A DNA stretch of 64,000 bases from Stenotrophomonas sp. UBA2302 (lineage in GTDB: Bacteria; Pseudomonadota; Gammaproteobacteria; Xanthomonadales; Xanthomonadaceae), in contig DDVW01000070.1 in the NCBI GenBank assembly GCA_002345545.1, positions 49,637-113,636 on the forward strand. The letters are read 5' to 3'. The notes under the pieces were generated by a model. It worked only from the letters and a program-made list of their open reading frames with translations. It did not search any database and was not told the origin of the DNA. Below, in pieces: positions 1 through 7,915 of the stretch (position 1 is the first letter of the stretch; every line of letters begins with the position of its first letter). Made by a program: the position numbers and the translations under genes.

Positions 1-649
1 GTTTGGTTACCGCACGGTGGCCGCGCTGCTTGGCATGAACAAGAACACGGTACAGCGGATCTTCCAGCTCAAGGGTTGGCAGGTCCGCAAGCGGGCCTTG
101 GGACAGCGCCCGCGGATCGAGGCCAAGGTTTCCCGCGCCGAACTTCCCGATCAGCGCTGGGCAACGGACCTGTGCCGTGTATGGGGCGGCAAAGACGGCT
201 GGCTCAGCCTGGCGCTGGTGATCGACTGCCATACCCGGCAACTGCTGGGCTGGCACCTATCGCGCACCGGCAGGGCGAGCACTGCCTCCGCCGCCTTGGA
301 GCAGGCCTTGATCAGCCGCTATGGCACGCTGGGCCGCGTGCCCGAACCGTTCCTTCTGCGCTCGGACAATGGCCTGGTCTTCACCAGTCGCGACTACACC
401 CGCTTGGTGCGTAGCTACGGTTTGAAGCAGGAGTTCATCACCCCGCATTGCCCACAGCAGAACGGAATGGTGGAGCGTGTGATCCGAACACTGAAGGAGC
501 AATGCGTGCACCGGCATCGCTTCGAGAGCCAGACCCATGCCTTGCGCGTGATTGGCGATTGGATCGCCTTTTACAACCAGCAGCGCCCACATCAGGCGCT
601 GAAGATGATGACCCCGGACGCGGCCTATGCCGCTACATTAACCGCATGA
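1..649 (+). CDS. IS3-family transposase, OrfB part, 5' truncated by the window
   Basis: This is the catalytic integrase-like half of an IS3-family transposase. The reading frame is open from base 2, so the gene begins outside the window; the first in-frame start-like codon at 17 is not a real start. The N-terminal part has a helix-turn-helix look (residues around GYRTVAALLGMNKNTVQR). The DDE triad is visible: Asp in ATDLCRV, Asp in RSDNGLVF, then Glu in NGMVERVIRT with exactly 35 residues between the second Asp and the Glu, the DD(35)E spacing of rve-type integrases. The C-terminal YNQQRPHQAL signature is also typical. The closest group is probably IS2 or a similar IS3 subgroup, which I cannot settle from sequence alone. 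No frameshift or stop is seen in the visible part, so the element may be functional. Confidence 0.93.
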   Translation, partial: FGYRTVAALLGMNKNTVQRIFQLKGWQVRKRALGQRPRIEAKVSRAELPDQRWATDLCRVWGGKDGWLSLALVIDCHTRQLLGWHLSRTGRASTASAALEQALISRYGTLGRVPEPFLLRSDNGLVFTSRDYTRLVRSYGLKQEFITPHCPQQNGMVERVIRTLKEQCVHRHRFESQTHALRVIGDWIAFYNQQRPHQALKMMTPDAAYAATLTA

Positions 650-655
650 CCTGAG

Positions 656-677
656 CAGGAATCGGTGGGTCATTACA
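656..677 (+). repeat. Probable right inverted repeat of the IS3-family element
   Basis: On the minus strand this reads TGTAATGACCCACCGATTCC, beginning with TG as IS3-family termini do. It lies directly after the transposase stop. The matching left end is outside the window, so the repeat is inferred from position and terminal bases only. Confidence 0.5.
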
Positions 678-1053
678 GGGTTTTACACGGAAGGTTAAAG
701 ACGGACGGCCTCTGCCGCGCCTGACCGCCTTTTGTCGAACCGGGCTGTAGCGCTCCACGGAGCATCGAGCACATCAACGCGGCAGCACACCCGATAGCAG
801 CGTCCCGGACGCCAGCCGTCCAATCATCACAACGTCGCAATCACCTGGACGTATCAACAGAACATATCGCCGGATAGCGGGCAGATTCCGGATGCGCCCT
901 AGCATTTATCCGGGCAGGAAAGCGACCAGATCCGCTCAAGCAGAACGGCGGCATCCGTTTCGGTGGTACATGGCCGGAAAGTCACGCTACCAGCCATACC
1001 GGCAGACTCTTGGGATCTGCAGCGGTCTATCCGGATATCGCCAGACAACAGGC
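678..1053. other. Intergenic stretch with no recognisable gene
   Basis: About 375 bases between the IS end and the terminator of the tRNA-Cys transcript. Short open frames exist here (one on each strand, around 892-1194 and 899-1093), but they have no recognisable protein content, no good ribosome binding site, and run into the tRNA-Cys gene or its terminator. I see no repeat array, tRNA or attachment site. Confidence 0.5.
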
Positions 1054-1055
1054 AA

Positions 1056-1080
1056 AGAAAAACCCCTGATTTCTCAGGGG
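1056..1080 (-). terminator. Intrinsic terminator of the tRNA-Gly/tRNA-Cys transcript
   Basis: On the minus strand a perfect 7-bp stem CCCCTGA / TCAGGGG (1080-1074 with 1069-1063) has a 4-base GAAA loop and is followed by TTTTTCTTT. It lies 37 bases after the tRNA-Cys 3' end, the expected place for the end of this tRNA operon. Confidence 0.85.
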
Positions 1081-1116
1081 TCAAATGATGCACCGGGATG
1101 TCCCGGTATAACTTGT

Positions 1117-1190
1117 TGGAGGCCTGGGTCGGAATCGAACCGGCGTACGCGGATTTGCAATCCGCTGCATAACCACTCTGCTACCAGGCC
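1117..1190 (-). tRNA. tRNA-Cys (GCA)
   Basis: The minus strand folds as a cloverleaf of 74 bases including an encoded CCA end. The acceptor stem pairs GGCCTGG with CCAGGCC, the discriminator base is U as in other Cys tRNAs, and the anticodon loop in GGATTGCAAATCC gives GCA. The T-loop GGTTCGATTCC is standard. It is the last gene of a tRNA-Gly, tRNA-Gly, tRNA-Cys set behind pgsA, matching the glyW-cysT order behind pgsA in E. coli. Confidence 0.97.
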
Positions 1191-1237
1191 TTGAAACGCT
1201 TCATCACCGGATTACAGCCGCGACTTCCGATGATATG

Positions 1238-1263
1238 AAAAAACCCCGCTGCCGGGGTTTTTT
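1238..1263 (-). terminator. Terminator-like hairpin between tRNA-Gly and tRNA-Cys
   Basis: A symmetrical hairpin with stem AAAAAACCCCG / CGGGGTTTTTT and a 4-base loop; it can act on either strand. It sits 9 bases after the 3' end of the nearer tRNA-Gly and 47 bases before tRNA-Cys. It may stop part of the tRNA-Gly transcript, with tRNA-Cys reached by read-through or its own weak promoter, or it may only mark a processing site. Confidence 0.75.
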
Positions 1264-1271
1264 CAGTAATT

Positions 1272-1347
<76 letters not shown>

Positions 1348-1540
1348 ATTGTGTCCGGCTTATTGTACAGACTTCGTATCAATTGCGCCAGCTTTTTAAC
1401 ATTCTTCTTCACATCACTGGAAGAAGATGGAGTGCTTTCCGAACAGTCAAGCATTGCGACCGGCAACGCCCACGACACACTGGAATTCACTCCTATCCCG
1501 CCGATATCAGCTGAACATAGAGTTCGTACTGATACTCGAC

Positions 1541-1616
<76 letters not shown>

Positions 1617-1628
1617 TTGGGAGGCGAA

Positions 1629-1656
1629 ATTCTACATGCATTCACGCATGTGTCAA
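1629..1656 (-). promoter_or_regulatory. Sigma-70-type promoter of the tRNA-Gly operon
   Basis: On the minus strand a consensus -35 box TTGACA (1656-1651) and a -10 box TAGAAT (1634-1629) are 16 bases apart, and the tRNA-Gly 5' end follows 12 bases after the -10 box. The spacer holds a perfect palindrome, ACATGC-N6-GCATGT (1634-1651), which overlaps the edges of both boxes. Confidence 0.8.
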
Positions 1657-1666
1657 CCGCCTTTCC

Positions 1667-2281
1667 TCAACTTTTTTTCATCTGCGAGCGGGCGGCTTTT
1701 TCATCCTCGCGCAGGCTCGGCCAGGCGGCACGCAGGTACTGCAATGCCGACACCAGCGTGAGTACCGCGGCAATGGCCAGCATCCAGTCACCGATGTGGA
1801 AAACCGGAACACCCATCCAGATGTCGGCAATGGCGGTGTTGGGCGAAACCGAATACAGCAGGCACAGCAAGGCGACCATCTGTGCGGTGGTTTTGATCTT
1901 GCCGATCATCGCCACGCGGACTTTCGCGCGCTGGCCGATTTCCGCCATCCATTCGCGCAGTGCGGACACGGCGATCTCACGGCCGACAATGACCGCCGCC
2001 CAGAACGCCATCCACGGCGTCGGGTGCCCCTGCACGATCAGGAACAGCGCGACAGCCACCATCAGCTTGTCCGCCACCGGATCCAGGAAGGCGCCGAATG
2101 CCGAATGCATCTGGTAGCGGCGCGCCACCCAGCCATCCAGCCAGTCGGTGATGGCCGCCAGACCGAAGATCGCCGCAGCGGCGAAGTTGGTCCAGCCATA
2201 CGGCAGATAGAACACCAGCAGCAGCACCGGGATCATCAGGATCCGCAGCAACGTCAGCCAGGTGGGTACAGTCAAATTCAT
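1667..2281 (-). CDS. pgsA: CDP-diacylglycerol-glycerol-3-phosphate 3-phosphatidyltransferase
   Basis: PgsA transfers a phosphatidyl group from CDP-diacylglycerol to glycerol-3-phosphate, the committed step to phosphatidylglycerol and cardiolipin in the inner membrane. The 204-residue protein carries the full CDP-alcohol phosphatidyltransferase motif D-x2-DG-x2-AR-x8-G-x3-D-x3-D (from DWLDGWVARR to FLDPVADK, about residues 40-65) and several hydrophobic membrane segments. The ATG at 2281 is preferred over an upstream in-frame start inside uvrC, because the protein then begins MNLTVPTWLTLLRI as PgsA proteins do. It begins 7 bases after the uvrC stop and is probably co-transcribed with uvrC. The tRNA-Gly promoter follows immediately. 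Confidence 0.95.
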   Translation of the reverse strand: MNLTVPTWLTLLRILMIPVLLLVFYLPYGWTNFAAAAIFGLAAITDWLDGWVARRYQMHSAFGAFLDPVADKLMVAVALFLIVQGHPTPWMAFWAAVIVGREIAVSALREWMAEIGQRAKVRVAMIGKIKTTAQMVALLCLLYSVSPNTAIADIWMGVPVFHIGDWMLAIAAVLTLVSALQYLRAAWPSLREDEKAARSQMKKS

Positions 2282-2288
2282 TGCAGCT

Positions 2289-4136
2289 CTACTCCGCTGC
2301 CGAATCCGGAACCGACAGTCCATGAAGGTTAGCGTATATCCGTGCGGCGAGGGCTGCGCTGACGCCTTCCACGCGCGCGATCTCCGCCTCACCGGCGGCC
2401 TTGAGCCCGGCCAGGCCACCGAAATGTTTCAGCAGACTGGCCCTGCGTCGGGGACCGATGCCCGGAATATCCTCCAGCTTGCTGGTCATGCGTGCCTTCT
2501 GCCTCCGTCCGCGATGCCCGGTGATCGCAAAACGGTGGGCCTCGTCACGCACCTGCTGGATGAACTGCAGCGCCGGCGATGCCGCTCCCGGGCGCAGTTC
2601 GCGGCCATCGGGCAGGACCAATGCCTCATGGCCGGCACGCCGCTCCACGCCCTTTGCCACTCCAACCAGCATCACCCCCTCAACACCGAGTTCGACCAGC
2701 GCAGCGGCAGCCTGAGCCAGCTGCCCTGCACCGCCATCGATCAGCAGCACGTCAGGCAGCGGCCCGCCTTCTGCCACCGCACGCCGGAAGCGGCGGTCAA
2801 TCGCCTGGCGCATCGCGGCGTAGTCATCACCCGGCTCGATGCCGCTGATGTTGAAGCGACGGTAATGCGCACGCACCGGTCCGGCAGCATCGAATACCAC
2901 GCAGGAGGCCACCGTCGCCTCCCCCATCGTGTGGCTGATATCGAAACATTCCACACGCTTGACCGGCTCGGCCAGTCCCAGCAGATCCCTTACCGCATCG
3001 CTGCGTGCCTGTTGCGCGCCACGACTGTCGAGTTCGCTTGCCAGGGTGATCTGTGCGTTGCGGTTGGCCAGCTCCACATAGCCGGCCCGCTCACCGCGCA
3101 CATTCCACTTCAACACTACCTTGCGCTCGGCCGCGGTGCTCAGTGCGGTTTCGATCACATCCGCGTCGGGTATCTCCCGGTCCAACAGGATTTCCGCGGG
3201 CGGTGCGTGCTCACCGTAATACTGGGAAACAAAGGCGGCGAGCACCTCATCGGCACTTTCCTCGCCGTTGGTACGCGGGAAGAAGGCGCGCGTTCCCAGA
3301 TTGCGTCCATCACGGAACGACAGCAGCATCACGCAGGCGCTGGCGCCCTGCATCGCACAGGCCAGCACGTCCAGATCGGCGGCACGGCCATCGACATACT
3401 GCCGGTTCTGCATGCTGCGCAGCGAGGTGATCAGGTCACGCAGTCGAGCGGCCCGCTCGAACTCCAGTGCATCGCTGGCCTCCTGCATCGACTGCGCCAG
3501 CTCCTGTGCCAGCAGGTCGCTTTTTCCTTCAAGAAACAGCTCAGCGCGATGAACCGAACGGGCATACTCTTCGGCCGCGACCAGATCCACGCACGGCGCG
3601 CTGCAGCGGCCGATCTGGTACTGCAGGCAGGGCCGGGAGCGGTTGCGGAACACGCTGTCCTCGCAATTGCGCAGGCGGAACAGCTTGTGCATCAGATTGA
3701 GGGTTTCGCGCACGGCGCCGACGCTGGGGTACGGGCCGAAGTAACGCCCCGGAACCGCGCGCGGCCCCCGATGCAGCGCGATCCGCGGCCACTGTTCGCG
3801 GGTGAGCAGTACCTGCGGATAGGTCTTGTCATCACGCAAGGACACGTTGTAGCGCGGTGCCAGCGACTTGATCAGCTGGTTTTCCAGCAGCAGCGCCTCG
3901 GCTTCGTTGCGGGTCACGGTGACGTCCATGCGCGCCACCTGCGACAGCATCATCATGATCCGCCGGTTCTTCGGCGAACCGTTGAAATAGCTGCCCACGC
4001 GCTTGCGCAACGCGCCGGCCTTGCCGACATACAGCAGGGTGTCGTCTTCGGCATACATGCGGTAGACGCCCGGCGCGGTGCTTAACGCCGCCGCGAAAGC
4101 CTTGCCGTCGAAACCGCTGGACTGCCCGCCACTCAT
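2289..4136 (-). CDS. uvrC: Excinuclease ABC subunit C
   Basis: UvrC makes the two incisions around a lesion in nucleotide excision repair after UvrAB has marked it. The 615-residue length is normal. The N-terminal GIY-YIG nuclease domain (about residues 20-100) shows GVYRMY and LLYVGKAGALRKRV. A UVR domain that binds UvrB is near residues 200-240 (ALEFERAARLRDLI). An RNase H-like second nuclease follows, with FDISHTMGE and later DGGAGQL. The C-terminus has tandem helix-hairpin-helix motifs (IPGIGPRRRASLLKHFG). The ATG overlaps the stop of the upstream thioredoxin/NHL gene as ATGA. The uvrC-pgsA-tRNA-Gly order is shared with E. coli. Confidence 0.97.
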   Translation of the reverse strand: MSGGQSSGFDGKAFAAALSTAPGVYRMYAEDDTLLYVGKAGALRKRVGSYFNGSPKNRRIMMMLSQVARMDVTVTRNEAEALLLENQLIKSLAPRYNVSLRDDKTYPQVLLTREQWPRIALHRGPRAVPGRYFGPYPSVGAVRETLNLMHKLFRLRNCEDSVFRNRSRPCLQYQIGRCSAPCVDLVAAEEYARSVHRAELFLEGKSDLLAQELAQSMQEASDALEFERAARLRDLITSLRSMQNRQYVDGRAADLDVLACAMQGASACVMLLSFRDGRNLGTRAFFPRTNGEESADEVLAAFVSQYYGEHAPPAEILLDREIPDADVIETALSTAAERKVVLKWNVRGERAGYVELANRNAQITLASELDSRGAQQARSDAVRDLLGLAEPVKRVECFDISHTMGEATVASCVVFDAAGPVRAHYRRFNISGIEPGDDYAAMRQAIDRRFRRAVAEGGPLPDVLLIDGGAGQLAQAAAALVELGVEGVMLVGVAKGVERRAGHEALVLPDGRELRPGAASPALQFIQQVRDEAHRFAITGHRGRRQKARMTSKLEDIPGIGPRRRASLLKHFGGLAGLKAAGEAEIARVEGVSAALAARIYANLHGLSVPDSAAE

Positions 4137-5545
4137 CCGTCGATCGGCACGTCGCTCAGCTCGCCGGTGGCCGGATCAAAACGCAGTACCGCGTGGGCAT
4201 CGGTTTCCGCGATCCATACCACACCTGCGGCAAGCGCCAGCGCGCCCGGGCCATGCAGGCGGCGAGGAAGATCGACGGTGGAAAGCACGCCGCCCCCCAG
4301 TCGCAAGGTGCGCAGGCTGCCATTGCCGGCATCGGCGATCCACAGCAGGGGCGACTCCGCACCCAGCGCCAGCGCCAGCGGATACTGCATGCGCGCTTGC
4401 GTACGCTCGCCATCTTCGCAGCCGAATTCCCACACGCTCTTGCCAACCAGCGTCTGCACCAGGTCACCACGCAACTGCACCGAGCGGATCGCCGAACCCA
4501 ATGCGTCACAGACGTACAGCACCTGCTGCACCGCCACCAGCCCGCACGGCTGCGCGAACGCGGCCAGGTGACCACTGCCATCACGGATCTCGTTCGCCCC
4601 CGCACCGGCCCGCCAGCGCAGCGCCCGACTGCCCAGGTCATAACTCCAGATGTGGTTGTCGCCAGCCATGGCGATATGCACCTGGTTGTCGGCGACCACC
4701 ACGTCCATCGGATGGTTCAACTGGCTGTCCCAGGGCTGCGACAGCACGCCTTCCACCGGGTCGCCGGCACGCCCGGTGCCGCACAACGTATCGACCTGCC
4801 CGGACACCAGGTTGATCCGGCGCAGCGCATGGTTGCCGGTGTCGGCCACGTACAGCACATCACGCACCAGCGCCATACCCTGCGGGCGGTTGAAAGCGGC
4901 TTCGGCGGCGGAGCCGTTCACCATGTCCGCAGTACCCACACCGAACTGGCGCAGCACGCGCCCGTTGTGTAAGCACTCCAGAATGCGGTGATGGCCGGTG
5001 TCGGCGACATACAGACGCTCATCGGTGGCCACCAGCCCCGCCGGGAAACGCAATGGCAGGATCGGTTCGGCATTGATTTCGCGTGTCTCGCCCTCCACGT
5101 CCAACGGCCGCATCAGGCCTTCGCACAGGCCATTCAATGCGCGCTCCAGGTCGGTCGCGCTGCCGACGATGCGCTCACGCTCCTGGCCCTGTGCATCGAT
5201 CAGCACCAGCGTCGGCCAGGCTTCGACATTGAACTTGCGCCAGATTTCCCACTGCGCATCCAGAATGGCCGGCGCACTCACCCCGTGCCTGCGCAGCAGC
5301 TTCAGCGCCGGCTGTGGCTCACGCTCGAAATCGAAGCGCGGCACATGGATCACCAGCAACTGCAGCCGTCCGGGATTGCGCGCCTGCCATTGCGCGATCT
5401 CGGCCAGGCGCTGCGAACACCACACCGAGGCGGCGTTGACGAAAGCCATTACCAGTGGTCGCCCACGGTAATCCTGCAAGGTTGAAGGAGCGGCGTTGAG
5501 CCAGATGCCGGTCCTGGGCAGTTCCATCGCGGACAGATCGTTCAT
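4133..5545 (-). CDS. Thioredoxin-fold / NHL-repeat beta-propeller protein
   Basis: A 470-residue protein joining a thioredoxin-like domain (about residues 10-150) to a beta-propeller of NHL repeats (about 165-465). The propeller repeats show the recurrent pattern LYVADTGNHALRRI and LYVADTGHHRILEC. The thioredoxin part has a probable cis-proline segment (AWPTLVLI), but the active site is W42-C43-S44-Q45-R46: the second cysteine of WCxxC is an arginine, so a classical dithiol oxidoreductase is unlikely. The architecture resembles the NHLRC2 family; the substrate is unknown to me. No signal peptide is evident, so it is probably cytoplasmic. It overlaps the phosphatase gene upstream (ATGA) and uvrC downstream (ATGA), so it lies inside a translationally coupled kdsB to pgsA chain. 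Confidence 0.85.
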   Translation of the reverse strand: MNDLSAMELPRTGIWLNAAPSTLQDYRGRPLVMAFVNAASVWCSQRLAEIAQWQARNPGRLQLLVIHVPRFDFEREPQPALKLLRRHGVSAPAILDAQWEIWRKFNVEAWPTLVLIDAQGQERERIVGSATDLERALNGLCEGLMRPLDVEGETREINAEPILPLRFPAGLVATDERLYVADTGHHRILECLHNGRVLRQFGVGTADMVNGSAAEAAFNRPQGMALVRDVLYVADTGNHALRRINLVSGQVDTLCGTGRAGDPVEGVLSQPWDSQLNHPMDVVVADNQVHIAMAGDNHIWSYDLGSRALRWRAGAGANEIRDGSGHLAAFAQPCGLVAVQQVLYVCDALGSAIRSVQLRGDLVQTLVGKSVWEFGCEDGERTQARMQYPLALALGAESPLLWIADAGNGSLRTLRLGGGVLSTVDLPRRLHGPGALALAAGVVWIAETDAHAVLRFDPATGELSDVPIDG

Positions 5546-6030
5546 GGGCCGATTATGCCGGAGTCCACCGTCGCTGACAGACGCTGCACCGTGGCCCGCG
5601 CCGCGGCATCCACCAGCGACCAGCTGTGTTCGAAATCACGCTCGTCGCCGTAGTACGGATCCGGCACCGATGCCGGCCCTTCCAGCCCCAGCCATGGCAG
5701 CCACAGCACGGCCTTGTCGATGCTGTCGGCCGGGGCAATGGCGCGCGCATCGTCCAGGTTGCTCTGGTCGGCGCACAGGATCAGGTCGAAATGGCTGAAG
5801 TCCTCGCGCAGCAGCTGCCGCGCTTTCAGAGCGCTGATATCGGCACCGTGGCGTCCGGCACAGGCGATGGCGCGTGGATCCGGCGCACGGCCGATATGCC
5901 AGTCGGAAGTGCCCGCCGAATCCACTTCGATTCGCCCCGCCAGGCCGGCCTGTGCGATCTGCTGCCGCAATGCCCCCTCGCCCATCGGCGAGCGGCAGAT
6001 ATTCCCCAGGCACACCACCAGCAGCCTCAT
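5542..6030 (-). CDS. Low-molecular-weight protein tyrosine phosphatase
   Basis: A 162-residue member of the LMW-PTP family. The P-loop C-x5-R-S is at the N-terminus (C7 to S14 in CLGNICRS), and the general acid Asp lies in DPYYG near residue 124, so the catalytic set is complete. Bacterial members dephosphorylate phosphotyrosine on tyrosine kinases of exopolysaccharide export (Wzb/Etp type) or on other proteins. No kinase or polysaccharide cluster is nearby, so the substrate cannot be named. It is in the same operon as kdsB (LPS sugar activation), with a stop/start overlap on both sides, so its amount is probably tied to kdsB translation. Confidence 0.93.
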   Translation of the reverse strand: MRLLVVCLGNICRSPMGEGALRQQIAQAGLAGRIEVDSAGTSDWHIGRAPDPRAIACAGRHGADISALKARQLLREDFSHFDLILCADQSNLDDARAIAPADSIDKAVLWLPWLGLEGPASVPDPYYGDERDFEHSWSLVDAAARATVQRLSATVDSGIIGP

Positions 6031-6800
6031 GCCTGTGCCCTCATCAACGCATCGGCACGCTCAAGGTCTTCGGGAGTATCGATGCCCGGTGGAAACGGCG
6101 CCGGCGACAGCGCCACCGAAATGCGGAAACCGGCCTCGAGCACACGCAACTGCTCCAGTGACTCGACCTGCTCCAGCCGGCCCGCCGGCATCGCCGCGAA
6201 CTGCTGGAGAAACCCCGCGCGATAACCATAGATGCCGATATGGCGCAGCCACTCCCCGGCCGGCAGGCGCGCGGTGGAGTGTGCGAACGCATCGCGATGC
6301 CACGGAATCGGCGCCCGGCTGAAGTACAGCGCATCTCCCCCGGCGGTACGCACCAGCTTCACCACGTTCGGATCGAACAGCGCGGCCGCATCCTCCACCG
6401 GTGTGGCCAGGGTCGCCATCGGCGCACCGCTGCCGGCCAGCGCCGCCGCCACTGCACGGATACCGCTGGCAGGTGCGAACGGCTCATCACCTTGCAGGTT
6501 CACCACGATCACATCGTCGCCCCAGCCGGCGTGGCGCGCGCATTCGGCCAGACGATCGGTGCCCGACTCATGACCGGCACCGGTCATCGCCACACGGATA
6601 CCCGCCACATCTTCCAGCACGCGGGCGATACGCGAATCATCTGTGGCGACCCACACCTCGCGCGCGCCGGCGGCCAGCGCACGCCGGGCCACGTGCAACA
6701 CCATCGGCTCACCGGCCAGCAATGCCAGTGGCTTGCCCGGCAACCGGGTGGAGGCGTAACGCGCCGGAATGGCGACGACAAAATCGGGTATCGAATCCAT
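6027..6800 (-). CDS. kdsB: 3-deoxy-manno-octulosonate cytidylyltransferase
   Basis: KdsB activates Kdo with CTP to give CMP-Kdo, the donor for the inner core of lipopolysaccharide. The 257-residue protein begins with [17 protein letters not shown], the nucleotidyltransferase signature with the CTP-binding Arg and Lys, and contains VNLQGDEPF. The ATG at 6800 is chosen because AAGGAG lies 5 bases upstream; an in-frame start 17 codons earlier has no such site. Its stop overlaps the start of the phosphatase gene. The 92 bases between lpxK and kdsB do not hold the small Trm112-like gene found there in many relatives. Confidence 0.96.
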   Translation of the reverse strand: MDSIPDFVVAIPARYASTRLPGKPLALLAGEPMVLHVARRALAAGAREVWVATDDSRIARVLEDVAGIRVAMTGAGHESGTDRLAECARHAGWGDDVIVVNLQGDEPFAPASGIRAVAAALAGSGAPMATLATPVEDAAALFDPNVVKLVRTAGGDALYFSRAPIPWHRDAFAHSTARLPAGEWLRHIGIYGYRAGFLQQFAAMPAGRLEQVESLEQLRVLEAGFRISVALSPAPFPPGIDTPEDLERADALMRAQA

Positions 6801-6892
6801 GTTCACTCCTTGGCCGGCGGTGAGCGCCGGCAATCCATCCCTACCGCACACGCGGCGCGGAGCCTGACTGCACGACAGCCGCCGTCAGCGAA

Positions 6893-7915
6893 TCACCCGC
6901 GGGCCAGCTTTCCCAGCCGGTCCAGCAACGCCACCCAGAAGGCGGCCGGCAAATCGGCCTGCAACGGCACCGCATAGTGCCAGTCCGTCGCCAGCGACTG
7001 GCACTTCACCGCATCTTTTTCGGTCATCAAAACCGGCAGCTCACTGCCGAAAGAAAGATCCGCAGACTGATAGCGGTGATGGTCGGCGAAGGCATGCGGC
7101 ACCACGCCGATGCCGCGCGCGCGCAGCATCTGGAAGAAGCGCTGGGGATGGGCGATGCCCGCCACCGCATGCACGCGCTGCCCGGAAAAGCTCTGCAAGC
7201 TCCGGTTGCGCCCGCCCTTGAGCGGACGCGCCGAGTCGATGCGCAGCCGCATCGCCCATTCGCCGAAGCCTGAGGCGGACGTTTCAGCGCCCGCATCACT
7301 GGCTTGCCCCAGGTTCACCACCCGGAAGTCGCAGCTGGCCGCGCGCGCCACCGGCTCCCGCAAGGGGCCGGCGGGCAACAGCAGACCGTTACCATAACGG
7401 CGCTGGGCATCGACCACCTCGATCTCGATATCGCGGGCCAGCCGGTAGTGCTGCAGACCGTCGTCACAGACGACCACGTTGCAACCGGCCGCCAGCAGTT
7501 CCTGCGCGGCCGCGACCCGGTTGCGATCCACCCGTACCGGCACGCCGGTTTTCCAGGCGATCAGCAGCGGCTCGTCACCGGCCAGTTCCGGCGACATCTC
7601 CGGCGTGATCCAGCGGGCGGTGCCGGCATCATCACGACCATAGCCGCGGCTGGCGACACCCGGCTTCCAGCCGGCTTCACGCAGGCGTGTCACCAGCTCG
7701 ATGGTCAACGGCGTCTTGCCGGTGCCGCCAGCGGTGATGTTGCCCACCACGATCACGGGGACCGGCACCTGCCGGCTGCGCAATATGCCGCGGCGGTACA
7801 GCCCGCGCCGCATCCCGGCGAGTGCCCCATAGAGCAGCGCCAGTACGCGTGCGGGCACCGGCACGTTTCCTCCGTCGTACCAGTACGCCGGTGTCTGTGG
7901 ACCTTGCTTTGCCAT
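6893..7915 (-). CDS. lpxK: Tetraacyldisaccharide 4'-kinase
   Basis: LpxK phosphorylates the 4' position of the lipid A disaccharide at the inner membrane, giving lipid IV-A. The 340-residue protein has a membrane-associated N-terminal helix, the Walker A motif [13 protein letters not shown] near residue 60, the conserved SRGYG, and [10 protein letters not shown] characteristic of LpxK. The ATG shares its A with the msbA TGA (TGATG), so translation is coupled to msbA. The msbA-lpxK-kdsB order is the common gammaproteobacterial lipid A neighbourhood. Confidence 0.96.
   Translation of the reverse strand: MAKQGPQTPAYWYDGGNVPVPARVLALLYGALAGMRRGLYRRGILRSRQVPVPVIVVGNITAGGTGKTPLTIELVTRLREAGWKPGVASRGYGRDDAGTARWITPEMSPELAGDEPLLIAWKTGVPVRVDRNRVAAAQELLAAGCNVVVCDDGLQHYRLARDIEIEVVDAQRRYGNGLLLPAGPLREPVARAASCDFRVVNLGQASDAGAETSASGFGEWAMRLRIDSARPLKGGRNRSLQSFSGQRVHAVAGIAHPQRFFQMLRARGIGVVPHAFADHHRYQSADLSFGSELPVLMTEKDAVKCQSLATDWHYAVPLQADLPAAFWVALLDRLGKLARG

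Larger units (their letters stand above)
1..677 (+). mobile_element. Right end of an IS3-family insertion sequence, cut by the window edge
   Basis: The element enters from the left edge, so only the 3' part of its transposase and its right end are present. The coding part ends at 649. About 28 bases later the sequence runs GGTGGGTCATTACA and ends in CA at 676-677, which fits the TG...CA termini of IS3-family elements. The left end, orfA and the target duplication are outside the window, so the exact boundary is an inference. Confidence 0.7.

Noticed and set aside
892..1194. A 100-codon plus-strand frame before and across tRNA-Cys
   Set aside because: It runs through the tRNA-Cys gene and its terminator, has no binding site and no recognisable protein content.
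6801..6892. Expected Trm112-like small gene between lpxK and kdsB
   Set aside because: The 92-base gap has no frame of suitable length on the minus strand; the gene is absent here.
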